This document shows positions 39,794-52,006 of a stretch of 64,000 bases of DNA, one piece after another. Origin of the DNA: Exophiala sp. HKRS030 (Eukaryota; Ascomycota; Eurotiomycetes; Chaetothyriales; Herpotrichiellaceae); NCBI GenBank assembly GCA_023897205.1, contig JAHWDD010000001.1:992001-1056000 (forward strand), read 5' to 3'. The position numbers were made by a program, and so were the translations under genes. Each line of letters begins with the position of its first letter. Positions within the stretch are counted from its first letter, which is position 1. The notes under the pieces were generated by a model. The model saw only the letters and a program-made list of their open reading frames with translations. It had not been told where the DNA came from and did not search any database.

Positions 39794-41437
39794 CTATACC
39801 CTTTTGTGGTTTATCGTTTGTAACCACCGACGCGACGCAGAGCCACCACCGCCCGCCGCGCTCGCCTTCGCGGCCTCCCACGGGCTCATGTCCGGCTCAC
39901 AGCGGGTTCCGTTCTTAGGCAGGGTACCGTTGACAAAGTACGCCGTGACGTACTTGGCGGCGCACTTGGACGGGCTCGCGATCAGGCCGTGCCCGTAGCC
40001 GGAGTGGGCGAGGACGGCGCTCCCCTCGAACACCCGGCTCGCGTTGTACGCGCCCTGGATGGGGCTCGTGACGTCGTACTCGCCGTTGACGAAGAGGATC
40101 GGGGTGCGCGTCCGGGCGTCAAAGGGCCCCTCGAAGCGGCCCTTGCTGGGCAGCTTCCACGCCGCGCACGGCCAGATGGACTGGTAGACGACGTCGGAGA
40201 AGCTCTGGCTGACGGTCGCCTGGTACTCGATCTGCGGGAGGTAGTCCCGGGCCTTGTCGACCTGGAAGACGGCGTCGCTGCACCGGATGCCGTCCATCGA
40301 GTCTTGTCCGCGGTCGTAGCCCGGCGGGGCGGAAGATGACGACGAGGTCTCGTCGGTACTCGACGAGGCCAGGATCGCGGTGTAGTTGCCCTCGGCTGCC
40401 AATACAAGAGTCTCGGCGAGCGCGGGCCACTTGATGGGCCAGTACAGCTGGCCGTAGATGTAGGCCTTGATGGATGCGAGGTACACGAGTGCCTCTGCGG
40501 CCGCGTCGGCGTCTTTGGACTTGCTGGCGTTCTGGGCCAGCGGCTCCAAGAAGCCGTTGGCCCATTCGAAGATCTGGGATGCGTTGGTGGCGCCCGTGGC
40601 GTTGACGATGGCGCACTCATCCTTGCTCTTGGCGCACTCCTCCGCGAAGCCTTGGATCGCCGCGTCGGTGTCGACGAGGAAGTTGCCTCGGTGGCCCAAC
40701 AGCCAGATGTTCGGGTCCACGACGCCGTCGAGCAACATGCGGTCCACGCGGTTCGGGAACATGGCCGCAAAGTATTCACCCAGTGCCGAGCCGTAGGACC
40801 AGCCGTAGTAGCGGAGCATGCCGTCTTCGCCCAGCGCGTCGACGATCTGGAGCATGTCGCGAGCCACCGAGGTAGTGCCTATGAATTGACCCGTCTTGTT
40901 GTTCGTGGCATGACACATCTCGGCCCTCTCCACGGCGTCGTCCCAGCCCCCATTGAGGAACTGTTCTGTGAGGTTGGTGTGCGCGAGACTATCGGTCGCA
41001 CGCCGCGTCAGAGTCGAGTTGTCCTCGGGCGTGCAGTTGAAGGGTATCGTTTTGCCCGTGCCGCGGGGGTCGAAGGAGACAAGGTCAAACTGCCCGCCCA
41101 TGTTGGCTTGGTGTTTGGGCCCATCGTAGGGTAGGTTTTGAGCGCCCGTCCCTCCTGGTCCGCCTGGGTTGTAGAGGACGGTGCCGAGGGAGGGCTGTTT
41201 GGTGGCGTTGAGCTTGAATAGAGAAAGCTCGAGTTTCTCAGAGTCTGGATTTGTGTAGTCAAGCGGGACGGGGAGCTTTGCGCAGTCGAAGGCCGCACCT
41301 TCGACGCCTATCTCCTCGAAGATTTGCTTGTTGAGGTCAGGACACGGCTTCCACTGTATCGACTTGGGTGCTTGTGGTGCGGCATGGGTGCCGACAGCAG
41401 ATAGCAAGAGGAGTGCTAGTGTGCCTTTCGGTGTCAT
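39794..41437 (-). CDS. secreted tripeptidyl aminopeptidase-like alpha/beta hydrolase
   Basis: An intronless 547-residue serine hydrolase with a signal peptide (LALLLLSAVGTHAAPQ), so predicted secreted. The N-terminal alpha/beta hydrolase part contains LYNPGGPGGTGAQ (oxyanion region), LVSFDPRGTGKT and the nucleophile elbow YGWSYGSALG with Ser214. The C-terminal TAP-like domain provides ILFVNGEYDVTSP (acid Asp) and SGYGHGLIASPSKC (His). Several N-glycosylation sequons are present. Relatives include bacterial tripeptidyl aminopeptidases; fungal substrates are mostly unknown, and peptides released outside the cell are the likely target. The gene is notably GC-rich compared with its flanks, which is why long open frames also appear on the opposite strand; those are artefacts. 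Confidence 0.92.
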   Translation of the reverse strand: MTPKGTLALLLLSAVGTHAAPQAPKSIQWKPCPDLNKQIFEEIGVEGAAFDCAKLPVPLDYTNPDSEKLELSLFKLNATKQPSLGTVLYNPGGPGGTGAQNLPYDGPKHQANMGGQFDLVSFDPRGTGKTIPFNCTPEDNSTLTRRATDSLAHTNLTEQFLNGGWDDAVERAEMCHATNNKTGQFIGTTSVARDMLQIVDALGEDGMLRYYGWSYGSALGEYFAAMFPNRVDRMLLDGVVDPNIWLLGHRGNFLVDTDAAIQGFAEECAKSKDECAIVNATGATNASQIFEWANGFLEPLAQNASKSKDADAAAEALVYLASIKAYIYGQLYWPIKWPALAETLVLAAEGNYTAILASSSTDETSSSSSAPPGYDRGQDSMDGIRCSDAVFQVDKARDYLPQIEYQATVSQSFSDVVYQSIWPCAAWKLPSKGRFEGPFDARTRTPILFVNGEYDVTSPIQGAYNASRVFEGSAVLAHSGYGHGLIASPSKCAAKYVTAYFVNGTLPKNGTRCEPDMSPWEAAKASAAGGGGSASRRWLQTINHKRV

Positions 41438-42737
41438 TGTGGCGCTTGTTGTCCGAGGAGAGACTGGTTGCTCGAATTCGTCCAGACCTGGTAGGTTCGT
41501 TCACTTCTTCTCTCTTTATACACTGTTGACAATGACGTCGCTTGAGCTAGGCCACCCACATATCGGCGCCGAGCACAAGTAATCGGGCTTGTATCCATTG
41601 TCTTCCAAGGCACGATCAGCTATATCTGGATATCGTGTGGTTGTGGGGGCTTAGACCTTCTGATGGACAAGGCTGCTCTTCTCAAGTGTACCCACGATTT
41701 GAATATCCGAATAGCGCTCGTCCTCGTAATGAAAAGAGAATAGTCGTCCATCCTTGGAGCATAGCCACCCATCCTTGGAGCATAGCCACCGATTTCATCA
41801 ACGGTACGGAGTATATTCTCGATTTGAGCAAGGGTGGACAACGTGGTGCTCATCAGGCCTGGAGAAGATGCTGAGTCCGGTGTGTCCTTGGCGAAGGTCC
41901 ATCGTTCTTCATCACGGACTGTGTTCGATGTACAGCAAATAATGCGATACTCGTATGGGTAACTCCGTATGTCTACGAGATACCTCGTTTAGTAGGTGGG
42001 CAATACCAATCCAATGCTGAGTATCTGTACTGTACGGAGTACATATGGAGTACTTTGTATCCTTTCCCACTTCATACCTCTCTCCGCGCTTGGCTGACGT
42101 AAGTTACTTGGTCGTTTTCGGTGCTATGTGCCGCTGCAAGGCTGGGCATACATCAGTTTGTAGATGTGGAATACCAGAATTGTACTATAGCAGCATTACT
42201 ACTGCTGGTTGGTCGTAAGAATAGATCAAGTAAGGAACCCATTCTTCCTGGCGCTGTGTCTACCTCTACCCACCGCGCGAGAGAGAGACGAGCAGCAGTA
42301 CTCCTCGCCCAAGAAGAGCAGTACTTAGCGCTCGTGTCTGCGCCCTGTTCGACGTAGTGGCTGTGACGTGTCCGAGTCGAAAGGTTGTTCTGATCTGCAA
42401 ACTCATTGTCCCGAGGCAAATAAGTGTTTATGGGGGAGGAAAGGAAGGCACTGTGGGATGTTCTATTTGGGGTGTCTCGTCAAAGGACCAGCTGACCCGC
42501 CAGACAGATGCAGGTATACGAGTACTACATGGTAGCCCAGATCCTCTTAGGGGCGCTGAATAGTCTCGGCTGATACTCGGACGTTCGCCTAGGATGCCAA
42601 CTGCTGAGGCAACGCAAGTAGCCGCCAAGTGTCCCTGTACAAAGTCCAACAAGAGCCAGCATGGCCGAGCAAATCTTTCGTAATCGCGCATGTCAGGTGT
42701 CGTCGTGTCGTCGATCATAGTTCCCAAGCCACAGCAC
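41438..42737. other. intergenic region with 21-bp tandem repeat and TACGGAGTA motifs
   Basis: About 1.3 kb between the peptidase promoter and the ARPC2 3' end. No gene is recognised. It contains the tandem duplication at 41749-41790 and two exact TACGGAGTA sites (41805, 42033), plus near matches at 41961 and 42047. Confidence 0.5.
41749..41790. repeat. perfect 21-bp tandem duplication
   Basis: CATCCTTGGAGCATAGCCAC plus one more C occurs twice head to tail with no mismatch (41749-41769 and 41770-41790), in non-coding DNA. The lack of divergence suggests recent slippage. Confidence 0.9.
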
Positions 42738-43798
42738 TCAGCCCTGCACTCTGAATGTTCTGCCGCTCGCAGTTTTCCTCTCTCGTTCTTCAGTCTCGGG
42801 TCTAGCACGGTTAAGGACTGGAAACCATTAGCATCGATTTCTTGAACACAGGCAAAAAACATGACAAACCTTGCAGAAAGTCTGCGGTCCTACGCCGCAT
42901 TCTGGAATGGATGTATGCTTTGGAGGCTTTAATATGATAGTGGAAGTAATCACGGAACGTCTGGATATGCGAGATGACATCTTCTCGTCTTTGACGAGTG
43001 AGATGTCGGGGAAACAACACTGTCGAGGATTAGTCGGAAGACATGATATGAGTCGAAACCGAACCTACCAAATGTGATGAATCCTAGTTCACCTTTCTCG
43101 CCGGTCTTTCCAACACCCTTCAGCCCTTGCAGCTCAAGCGGGGGATCGCTTCGGAATAGCACCTGTGGCGCGTTCTGGATGGCTCTCCTTCTTGCATCAA
43201 CGAACTCTTGTAAGAAAACCTTTGCAAAGATTCTATCGACTGCATCGATGAAGAGTGTCGAGAAGATGACTGTCACCCGGTCGTGGCTGGCTTTGATGTA
43301 GATAGCCTCCTCTTCACGATAATGAATAGCCGAGACCTCTCCCCCTTCTCGTACACCTTGTGGTGCTGATTCGGACGTGTACTTGGCGGCCTCCTCGGAA
43401 AGCCGGGCGAACTCATCGAATGCCTTTTCAAATGGCGCCGCCATAACGTTCCGCTTGAGCAGACTGATTCGACGGACGAGCTCTTCTCTCTCTTCAGGTG
43501 TGGCCGGCAAATTGTCCAGATCAATCAAAATGCTGAAATCATACCCCGCTTCGGTTTGGGTAATGTAATTCCCATATTCTCGCTGGAGGACAGCTTCTGC
43601 TCCATACTGGACGAGTTCTCGGAAGCACTTGATGGCGAGAGAGATCAAAATTTGGGACTTCGAAGTAGGAGTGGAGATGTGGAATGTGACACCGTCGAAG
43701 TCAGACACGACTTGGTCTATGGACTGAGGCGGTGCTCCCGAGAAGCGCTCAGTCAGGATGGATTGAAGCAGGACATTCTGGTAGTCGAGAAGGAGCAT
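42738..43798 (-). CDS. ARC35: ARPC2: Arp2/3 complex 34-kDa subunit, 3 exons
   Basis: Core subunit of the actin-nucleating Arp2/3 complex, cytoplasmic. The exons are 43069-43798, 42870-43019 and 42738-42817, giving 319 aa. The start [19 protein letters not shown] is typical of the family, as are the central [19 protein letters not shown] and [13 protein letters not shown]. Splicing joins LGFITFG to [20 protein letters not shown] and then [13 protein letters not shown] to [19 protein letters not shown], restoring the conserved C-terminal helix. The introns are short (49 and 52 nt). It is divergent from UTP12 across 307 bp. Confidence 0.95.
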
Positions 43799-44105
43799 CG
43801 TGCGTTGTGCTGCACAGGTACGACGGTTATCGTGAGAAAGTTACAGAATTGGGCTTAAAGGCCGCTGGAACATATACTTGAAGCTGCGTGTAATTGTATG
43901 CGGTCAATGTCGTAGCCTGCAAGTGGTTGGTGTGAGGATCCAACAACTGCGGGCAAGTCAGACGTGTGGTCGTAACTCTCAGCCTTGCCCCACAGAATGA
44001 CGAGGCTGATTTTCACTTGGCATTTTTGTTTGGTCTGCATGCGGATAAAGTCCGAAAAAAAAGTTACGGTGATGCCTCAGAATTTGCGACAAGGTGTACT
44101 GCGCA
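43799..44105. promoter_or_regulatory. divergent promoter of ARPC2 and UTP12
   Basis: 307 bp between the two divergent start codons. No coding sequence is seen. Confidence 0.5.
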
Positions 44106-47036
44106 ATGGTCAAGTCATATTTGTGAGTGTTTGTCCCGGGATGATGATATCAAAGGCTAATTCACTTCAACAGAAAATTTGAGCACAGCAAGACCTTCGG
44201 CCAGATCTGTACAGCCTCCGCCAATGTTGTCTGGGATCCGTCGGGCGGCGACGACTCGACAGCACGAGGTGGTGCAGGTCTAGCATACGTTGGTGCGAAC
44301 GAAGATGTTTTAGTATGGGATGTAAAGAAATCAGAAAGAGTTGGATTATGGACTGTTGAAGACAACACTGCGGTGGTCACTGTCATTTGTCGGAGCGACA
44401 CTGATCCGGATGTCTTTGCAGTTGGTTACGATGACGGCAAGATTCGAATCTGGGACTCTCGGACGGCGACGGCGATCATTACATTCAACGGACACAAGAC
44501 TGCAGTCACACAGCTGAAATTTGACAAATCTGGAGTTCGACTAGCAAGCGGCTCAAGAGATACGGATATCATCCTCTGGGACCTAGTTGCTGAAGTCGGA
44601 TTGTACCGTTTACGAGGCCACAAAGATCAAATTACTGCGATTGTTTTCTTGTCACGTACAACGCCCGGTGGCGACCCAGAAGATGACGATGACTCAGACA
44701 GCTTCCTCTTATCCACCAGTAAAGATGCCCTGATCAAGGTCTGGGATCTTTCGACGCAGCACTGCATTGAAACGCATGTCACACAAACAAATGGGGAATG
44801 CTGGGCCATGGGTCTCATGAGGGATGGAGAGGGATGCATAACGGCTGGCAATGATGGAGAGCTCAAAGTGTGGGCAATCAATGAGTCCGCATTGACACAC
44901 GAGGTGGGTGCTCAGGGACAAGAGCAACTGAAGATACTGCATGAACGTGGTGCAATTTATAGACAGGGCCGCGATCGTCCAGTGGCTGTCAACTTCCACC
45001 CTCAGAAAGACCTCATCGCTATTCATGGCTCCGAAAAAGCCATCGAACTGTTCCGCATTCGCTCAGAGAATGAGATACGCAAGACCCTGGTACGAAAACG
45101 TAAGAGGAGGAAGGAAAAGACGGGAACAACAGCAGATGCTGAATCTGGCATCGATGTGGCAGATAGCAAGGAAGACGTTGAAGATATGTCGACTGTTGCG
45201 ATTTCAGACATATTTGTTCCGTATGTTCTCGTACGGACGGGTGGAAAAGTCAGATCGATGGACTGGAATCATCTACACGGGAGGGCCATCAGGATACTTG
45301 TTTCCACTTCGAATAATCAACTTGAGCTCTTCGACATCACCGGATCTGACAAAAAGTCGCAGGAAGCGCCTGATTATAGCCGGACACTTTCGGTGGACAT
45401 GCCTGGTCATCGCTCAGATGTCCGCTGCGTGGCACTGAGTTCTGATGATCGAATGCTTGCAACGGCTTCGCATGGCAGCCTGAAAATATGGAACACCAGG
45501 ACCCAGAGTTGTCTCCGCACTCTCGATTGTGGCTATGCTCTCTGTATGGCTTTCATGCCCGGGGACAAAATTGTTGTAGTTGGGACACGAGAGGGCACGC
45601 TGGAGATCTTCGATATCGCTGCCTCGAATTTACTCGACACTATCAATGCCCACGAGCGCGACATCTGGTCCTTACAAGTCAGCCCCGATGGCAAGTCGCT
45701 TGTCACAGGATCCGCAGACAAAAGTGCCAAATTCTGGCAGTTCAAAGTAGTCCAAGAAGAGATTTTGGGAACGAACCGCAAGAATGCAAGGTTGACCCTG
45801 GTGCATTCTCGAACGCTGAAGGTGGCCGACGATATTCTCAGTGTATGCTTTTCGCCAGATGAGCGACTCCTGGCTGTCAGTACTCTGGACAACACGGTCA
45901 AGGTATTCTTCGTGGACAGTCTCAAGCTGTTCTTGACATTATATGGGCATAAACTACCTGTATTGAGCATGGATATCAGCTATGACAGTAAACTCATCGT
46001 CACTTCTAGTGCCGACAAAAATGTTCGAGTATGGGGATTGGATTTTGGTGATTGTCACAAGGCTTTCTTCGCACACCAGGACAGCATTCTGTCCGTTCTC
46101 TTTGTTCCCAACAACAACGATGGTAACGGCCACCACTTCTTCTCCGCATCGAAAGACAAGACAATGAAGTACTACGATGCAGACAAGTTCGAGCAAATTC
46201 AAAAGCTCGATGGCCATAAGGGCGAGATTTGGGCAATGGCGATAGCGCATTCTGGAGAATTTTTGGTCAGCGCCAGCCATGACAAGAGTATCAGAATCTG
46301 GCAGCAGACAGACGAGCAGATCTTTTTGGAAGAAGAAAGGGAAAAGGAGCTCGAAGAGTTATACGAGAACACCCTCCTCACCTCCCTTGAGAAAGATGAG
46401 CAGCAGGCGGACGCTGATATGGAAGGGGTCGAAGCGACCGCAGCTGGCAAGCAGACTGCTCAAACTCTTATGGCTGGAGAGAAGATCGCAGAGGCACTGG
46501 AGGTAGGCTTTGAAGATCTCAAGATCATGCAGCAGTACGAGCAAGCGAAACGAGGCAATCCCAAAACAGCACCACCACCACGAGATGCTGTTTTCCTGGC
46601 CAACAACAACATCTCTGCATCTACCTACGTCCTGAACACCTTTCAGAAAGTACCTGCTGCCTCATTGCAGGATGCGCTTTTGGTCTTGTCACTTTCACAG
46701 CTTCCTGCTCTGTTCACCTTCCTAGGTCTTTGGGCCAAGGAAGGACGAAACATTCCTTTGACATGCAGAATCCTGTTCTTCATGCTCAAGACTCATCAAA
46801 AGCACATTGTCAGTAGCCAAGCCCTACGGGAGGCCCTCGAAGAGACACGAGATAGACTTCGGCAAACACTTCAAAAGCAGAAGCATGATCTTGGATTTAA
46901 CCTTGCCGGACTGCGAGTGATGGGTCGCCGGGTCAGGGAGTTGGGAGAAACCGACTATGTCGACGAGTCAACATGGCTGGACACGGAAGTGACGGCAACC
47001 CGTGGTACTAAAAGAGGCTTCGTTACCGTAGCCTGA
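44106..47036 (+). CDS. UTP12: UTP12/DIP2: small-subunit processome WD40 protein (WDR3), 2 exons
   Basis: Nucleolar UTP-B subcomplex subunit needed for 18S rRNA maturation. Exon 1 is only 17 nt (44106-44122, MVKSYL) and exon 2 is 44174-47036; together they give 959 aa. The spliced N-terminus MVKSYLKFEHSKTFGQICTA matches Dip2/WDR3. More than ten WD40 repeats in two propellers follow (e.g. DDGKIRIWDSRTATAIITF, SGSRDTDIILWDLVAEVGLY, SSADKNVRVWGLDFGDCHKA, SASHDKSIRIWQQTDEQIF), separated by a Lys/Arg-rich linker. The C-terminal Utp12 domain includes DALLVLSLSQLPALFTFLG. The length is as expected. Confidence 0.95.
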
Positions 47037-48326
47037 AGTCCGTCCTGCTCGCATCCAACACTGCTCTCGAATTGCTCTCTTACCGTGTGGGGTTACAGGA
47101 AAATTCAAAACAACAATATATGACAGTCGTGGTCATGATGCTTGACCGGGTTCGTAGCTGTTTCATCCAAAGGGTGACGAATAGGCGAGCTTGCAACACC
47201 GGCTGGGCGGCAATACCTGACGTACAGGATCATCATCAGCAGTGTTGGCCTGCACTAATGCACAAGCTGGTCTGTCGATCTTATCTGGAAACACAAAGGC
47301 AATGGGGGCGTGCTGATTAGTCCTAGCCCGCTCACATATAATGGGACAGGACCATGCCTTCTAGGGCGGACAGACCTTATCATGCCCATCACTGAAGGCC
47401 AGCTTGTCTCAAGACATCCAATGTCAAGTGGACACTTGCCAACGACCCGACGAATGTGAGCAAGATATGAATGTTGAAGATGTACGGCCACCGGGAAGGT
47501 TAGCTTTCCGGCTGCTTGCAAGGAGGTATTGACCAGAGCCGCCCTGCCGTTATGCACCCAGCACAGTGTACAAGCTGCAGGGGATCCAAATCGGCTCTTT
47601 CAGGAGAATCGAACGTGGTTAGTCAGAAAGATTCGCCCTTTGTCATTGGCGTTAGATCTTCCAACATGTTGGACTAAGAGCCTATGCAGAACACGTCTCT
47701 CCCAAAGATGTGCTGTCAGATAGATCAAGTCTGCGTCTCGCGGTCCCCTAGGATGAGCTTCCAGGGCTATTCAAGCGCCTTGTCTCGGTGGACATCAGTA
47801 ATATCGATTTTGACGCCGAAAAGGTGTGATGCACCGCCTCCACTAGGTTTTATGTTTCGATGCGAGGACTGGTCTTGTTACATCATCTGCGGTACCCATG
47901 GAACAGGTCTTAATTTATTCGGCCAGGCCCACGTCAAGCTGTCAGCTGTCAAATTTGTCAAGACAATCCGAGGGTGAACAGGGTCATGGTTCAACGAGAA
48001 TTAATCAAGCTCCGTGCAATCCTTACCTCCTTTCAGCTCTAGTCAAGCCCATGATCTTCCGCCGTTGTAGATCTGGTGCTCAGACTGCTGAGTCCGCGCC
48101 GACCGGTCCAACATCATCCTGTTTATTTACACCGCGTGGCATATTGAGATTAAATTGACGAGGACATGATTGCTGGTGATGGTTGACATGCCTTATGGGA
48201 ACCAGGACGCGGATCTTTGGCAAGACTGCTGCGGTCGAAGTTGCTGTTTGCTGCTGTTTGAGACAAGACCACCGACCGACGACCACAGCGCTCTGAAAGG
48301 AAACCCGACACGGCTTACTGCGACGA

Positions 48327-48575
48327 TAGGTATTACGCCCAAGGCTGGAGTTACCCCCAAATTGCCATTCGCTATACGGGAGTATAGAAAAGGGTCACGA
48401 CTGAGAGACTAATAATTTAATCGTCAATTCTTATCCTTGTTAGTGTCTCGGTGCTCCTCATTCTCACTGTCCTTAAGAATGTCTCTTGACCTATTTGTAC
48501 TTTGTCGATTACAGTACAGTACCTGGGTAAGGTAGCCTTGTTGCGTAATGCAGAGGTGGGTGTGCGTAATACCTA
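48327..48575. mobile_element. MITE-like element, copy 2
   Basis: The ends are a perfect 12-bp inverted repeat (TAGGTATTACGC at 48327; its complement ends at 48575), flanked by TA on both sides. Beyond the first 12 bp the two arms differ. The right arm matches both arms of copy 1 (GCACACCCACCTCTGCATTA in reverse) and the right arm of copy 3. The left arm matches the left part of copy 3. It is non-coding. Confidence 0.7.
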
Positions 48576-48753
48576 CCGCCCTTACTGCAGCACGAGGTAA
48601 TCTTCGTTTTTTGACACAGGGAAAGGGACGAATCAAAAGCTGAATGAGCGGCCCCGAGAGGAGCAGTCGATACAGCAAGGAGGTGGTATTAGTGCGAGTA
48701 CGAGTCCAAGATACTAGGAACAGGGTACTTCGTTCTCCGGTGGACCTTGGTTG

Positions 48754-48777
48754 TTCTTGTTCTTGTTCTTGTTCTTG
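48754..48777. repeat. hexanucleotide microsatellite (TTCTTG)4
   Basis: Four perfect tandem TTCTTG units in non-coding DNA. Confidence 0.9.
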
Positions 48778-51700
48778 TCGTTCTCCGTTCTCATCTCTCT
48801 TGGCTGGTGTCTCCTGAAGATATTTCTTCTTCACTAGTACTCGTAGAAGACCTGATATAGCCAGCGATCTGCGACATGGTTTATATGTTGGCTCAGCAAC
48901 GAGCCATATACAATCAATCAACTATTATCGCGACAGATGCAGGACAAGCTCATCTCTCTCCTTATCCGATCTCCACATTTACCTACCTGTTACTTGATCC
49001 TTACTAGTTGAGCACTTGGAACTTCGGGCTTTGGGGTGGCTATTTTCCTACCTCGTATCCCCGGTCGCGCCCCTGTTCATTCGCTTGGGGCGGCTCGTAC
49101 TCGCGTCCTGTCAGCGATGCGTTGTCCAACCACAGCTGCAAGCTGCAAGATAGGCATTCCCGGTGACATGGTTGCAAAGGTCTGTGATTGAGGGTAAGTA
49201 AGCCCGTGCTCGCGATTGGGCCCCTGCCAGTGTTACCGTAAAGCGCCGACCGCGCATCCTTGTCACAAGCACACGGCTTCTCGTAGCAGAGATTGGTTAC
49301 ACAGGCCTCACTTGGGCTGTGACACGCACTATTCCTGCAGCATTGAATCCCCCAGCACTTGCCAGCTAGTGCCCACCCAATAGTTACCCCTGTCGATGCT
49401 GGGCCGCTAAGGAGGAAGTCACTTCCTGCAGAAAGTGAAAGTCCGCATGACGAAAATTCAGTTTCAAAGAGACGGGGTTCTAGGTCGACGTCAATATCTC
49501 CAGTCCATCATCTACAGATTTTAGGCTCCTCTTGCCACGATGTCTCGAAAGAATCATCGGCTTCGGCACGGTTTCATCACTAGGGTGACTCCGTAATAAT
49601 GCTCAACCCCTTTTCCCAAGGTGGATAGAGGTCTGTACAGTATGCCGCAGAGCTCTGCCCTCCGCGACTCTCTAGCTTGGAACGAGCCCCCGGAGAACCC
49701 GCAGAAGGCGAAGCTCTTTTGGTCAACAAGATGCTAGACCACACAGGTCAGGAGGGGGCGTCACGCCTCCATCGTTCGCCTGGAAATGCTTTCTAGACGT
49801 CATTAATTACCATCAATGCTGTTGGTGATGGTGTGCCGCCCAAATAGTTTCCCTGAATCAGCACACCAACAGCCCCGGTCAAGTGCCAGGAAAAGATCCC
49901 AATAATACATTTGTCGGGATGATGATCTGCCTTGCACCCAAAGGTCGCCAAAATCCAGTATATTTTTTTGAGTCAATACCAACCGCGCGGATGTGGAGAC
50001 GCAGCGAGTGATGAGCAAGGCATATCCCGTCCTGACCACGATTCAGCTTGTTTGAGGCATGGACATGGCTGTGGCGTTCTGTCTCACTCCCAAAGCGTCC
50101 ACTTGCGGTTGCACTAGCCGTCTCAGTCCGCGCCTTCGTATGTGTTTGGGTCACACTGGCGTGAGATCCGGCTTCGATCGCAATCTTTTGACCACGGCCT
50201 CCTCTCCAAAGGCCCCGCCAATGATCAACTGCAACTAGCGATGTGGTCAGCCCCTCCCGATTGTCCGCAAGGGACTTTTCAACGGTCGAAACGCTCCGGC
50301 TCTAGCCCGCAGTTATTCGCAATCTGGTTCACCCACCCTTTGACGTGAAAAAAGAGGACCCCTGTCCACACTGGCGAGCGAGGTACCTACTACGAAGGTA
50401 CCAAGGCACACTAGCACCTAAATTGTCGAGAGAATTCGCTTGCACTCGTCTCTAGCAGTCGTCTTCTGCGTCGGATCACAACCCTTTTCTTCAGACAAAG
50501 ATGGATCATGTGTGCCTTTCAGAGAAGGCCCCCTCTCTCAAGGCAGAAAGATCGGCGATGTGTGATCAAATTAATATCAAGAAATATGGCCGCGGAAGCA
50601 TGCTCTTGTCGTCTAGCAAGGTCGATGGCAAGCGAAGCCCTCGCAGCCACAGTTAACTCTACTGCAGGAAAGGGGGGCGATCATGCCCAAAGCTCCCAGG
50701 AAAGCATCAAATTGAACAACTCTGTAACAGGCGGTACCAGTCGCCCATGAAGCTTGCCTTGGAGCTCCGTTCCGCACAAGGGTAATAAATTTGTCAGGAA
50801 ACCTTCCCTTTGGTACCCTTCTGGCTCTAACTTTATGGTCATCTGGACTGGGGCAACCCATGTCCATAGATCGATCCAGTGGAGCCACTCGATGGAGCCG
50901 AAACTTGCGAGGATGATTGTTTAGTTGGTCTTTTACGCAGAACACCGTCCTCAGTGTAGTCTAGTCGTCAGGGTGAGAGAGTCCACGACGAAATTGCTAG
51001 AAGGCAGATCACTTCTACCGGAGACCCCTACGCCTTTGAGGCCCGTTGTTGCTCGCTTCTACGACTTGTTCTATCCGACGACGAAGCCTCATTCATCTTC
51101 CGTGGGTCGTGCAGGAAATAGACCCAAGAGGTTCGTCCTCAAGCAGCCTTCAACTCCTGTCGTCGTTATTGATGACGAAGCGCTAATAAACCCTGAGCCA
51201 GGGTGGCATGGGCGGGAAGAAGATCAGGCCTGCACCTTGCTCAGGCATATACCTAAGGATGCAGCCAAATTTTCCTAAAGTGGACGTCCATGACCTTCAA
51301 GAGGCTTTTTCGATGGCCCAATGCTAGCTCGTACTTCCAGCGCCTCCCTCCCTGGGCCTCTTGACTTCAATACCGCACCCACTTGTACGTACACTTGGCT
51401 ACATATCCATAACCATCTCACCACCCTTTTCTTTTTGGAAACGCCCGGCCCGTGTGTCCTTTATTGATCTCATGCCTTTTCAGCTCAGCTCGAACGCAGT
51501 AGCACCAGTCATCATTCCGCAGGCCGTCCCGGAAACTGGGCTACCAGGGATTTAATCTAGGACACCCTTCTGTCACCACTTCTACTCTGTTGGCTTAGCC
51601 TCGTTCGATCTACCCGTGTCAACCCACCTGTTTGCTGGCGGCAATCTGAAAGCTTCTCCAGAGGGCATTTACCTGACCTTTCCAACTTACCTGAAATGTG

Positions 51701-52006
51701 AATAGCGTCACCTTCTGTTGTCAAGTGCAGGTGTTCTTTGACAAAGTCGCTAGCGAAGATAACGCAACTGGCAGTCAAGGGACGCAAATGCATCGTCGAT
51801 GATGATCTGCTGAATGTTCAACATTCCGCCCGGGCTTCTTTCTTTCCATCTTATTGACAGATACTCCGTAACATTCGACATACCGATTTTCTTTTTCCCA
51901 GTGGAGGAAGACGTCCACACGACTCGACTCGAAATCTCGACCTCGTTCCACCCAATTCTATCCCAAGGCACCGTCTTGTATGCGACTGTCGCATAACTCT
52001 GGCCAA

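Larger units (their letters stand above)
47037..52006. other. 5-kb gene-free region upstream of flbD
   Basis: No protein or RNA gene could be supported on either strand; the open frames are short and unlike known proteins. Contents seen: a MITE-like element (48327-48575), a TTCTTG microsatellite (48754-48777), a partial TACTCCGTA match near 49590, and pyrimidine-rich DNA close to the flbD start. A long flbD 5' leader with upstream open frames is likely but not provable from sequence alone. Confidence 0.5.

Noticed and set aside
39982..40779. Long open frames opposite the secreted peptidase gene (also 39989-40339 and 40652-41134)
   Set aside because: They are Arg/Pro/Ser- or Val/Gly-rich shadows caused by the high GC content of the real gene on the minus strand; no family resemblance.
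47567..47610. Zinc-cluster-like string (CTSCRGSK) in the gene-free region
   Set aside because: The third cysteine is absent, no second half of the cluster can be spliced to it, and no fungal_trans domain follows; at best a very old relic.
48424..48921. 165-codon open frame on the minus strand
   Set aside because: Its C-terminal part runs through the MITE-like element and the (TTCTTG)n repeat, giving an artificial Glu/Gln run; no family resemblance.
50944..51010. tRNA-like start (GTAGTCTAGTCGTCAGGG resembles a D arm)
   Set aside because: No matching acceptor stem or T-arm GTTCRA sequence follows at the right distance.
50925..51278. 117-codon plus-strand open frame upstream of flbD
   Set aside because: No recognisable domain, no splice partners, and ordinary intergenic composition; left as non-coding.
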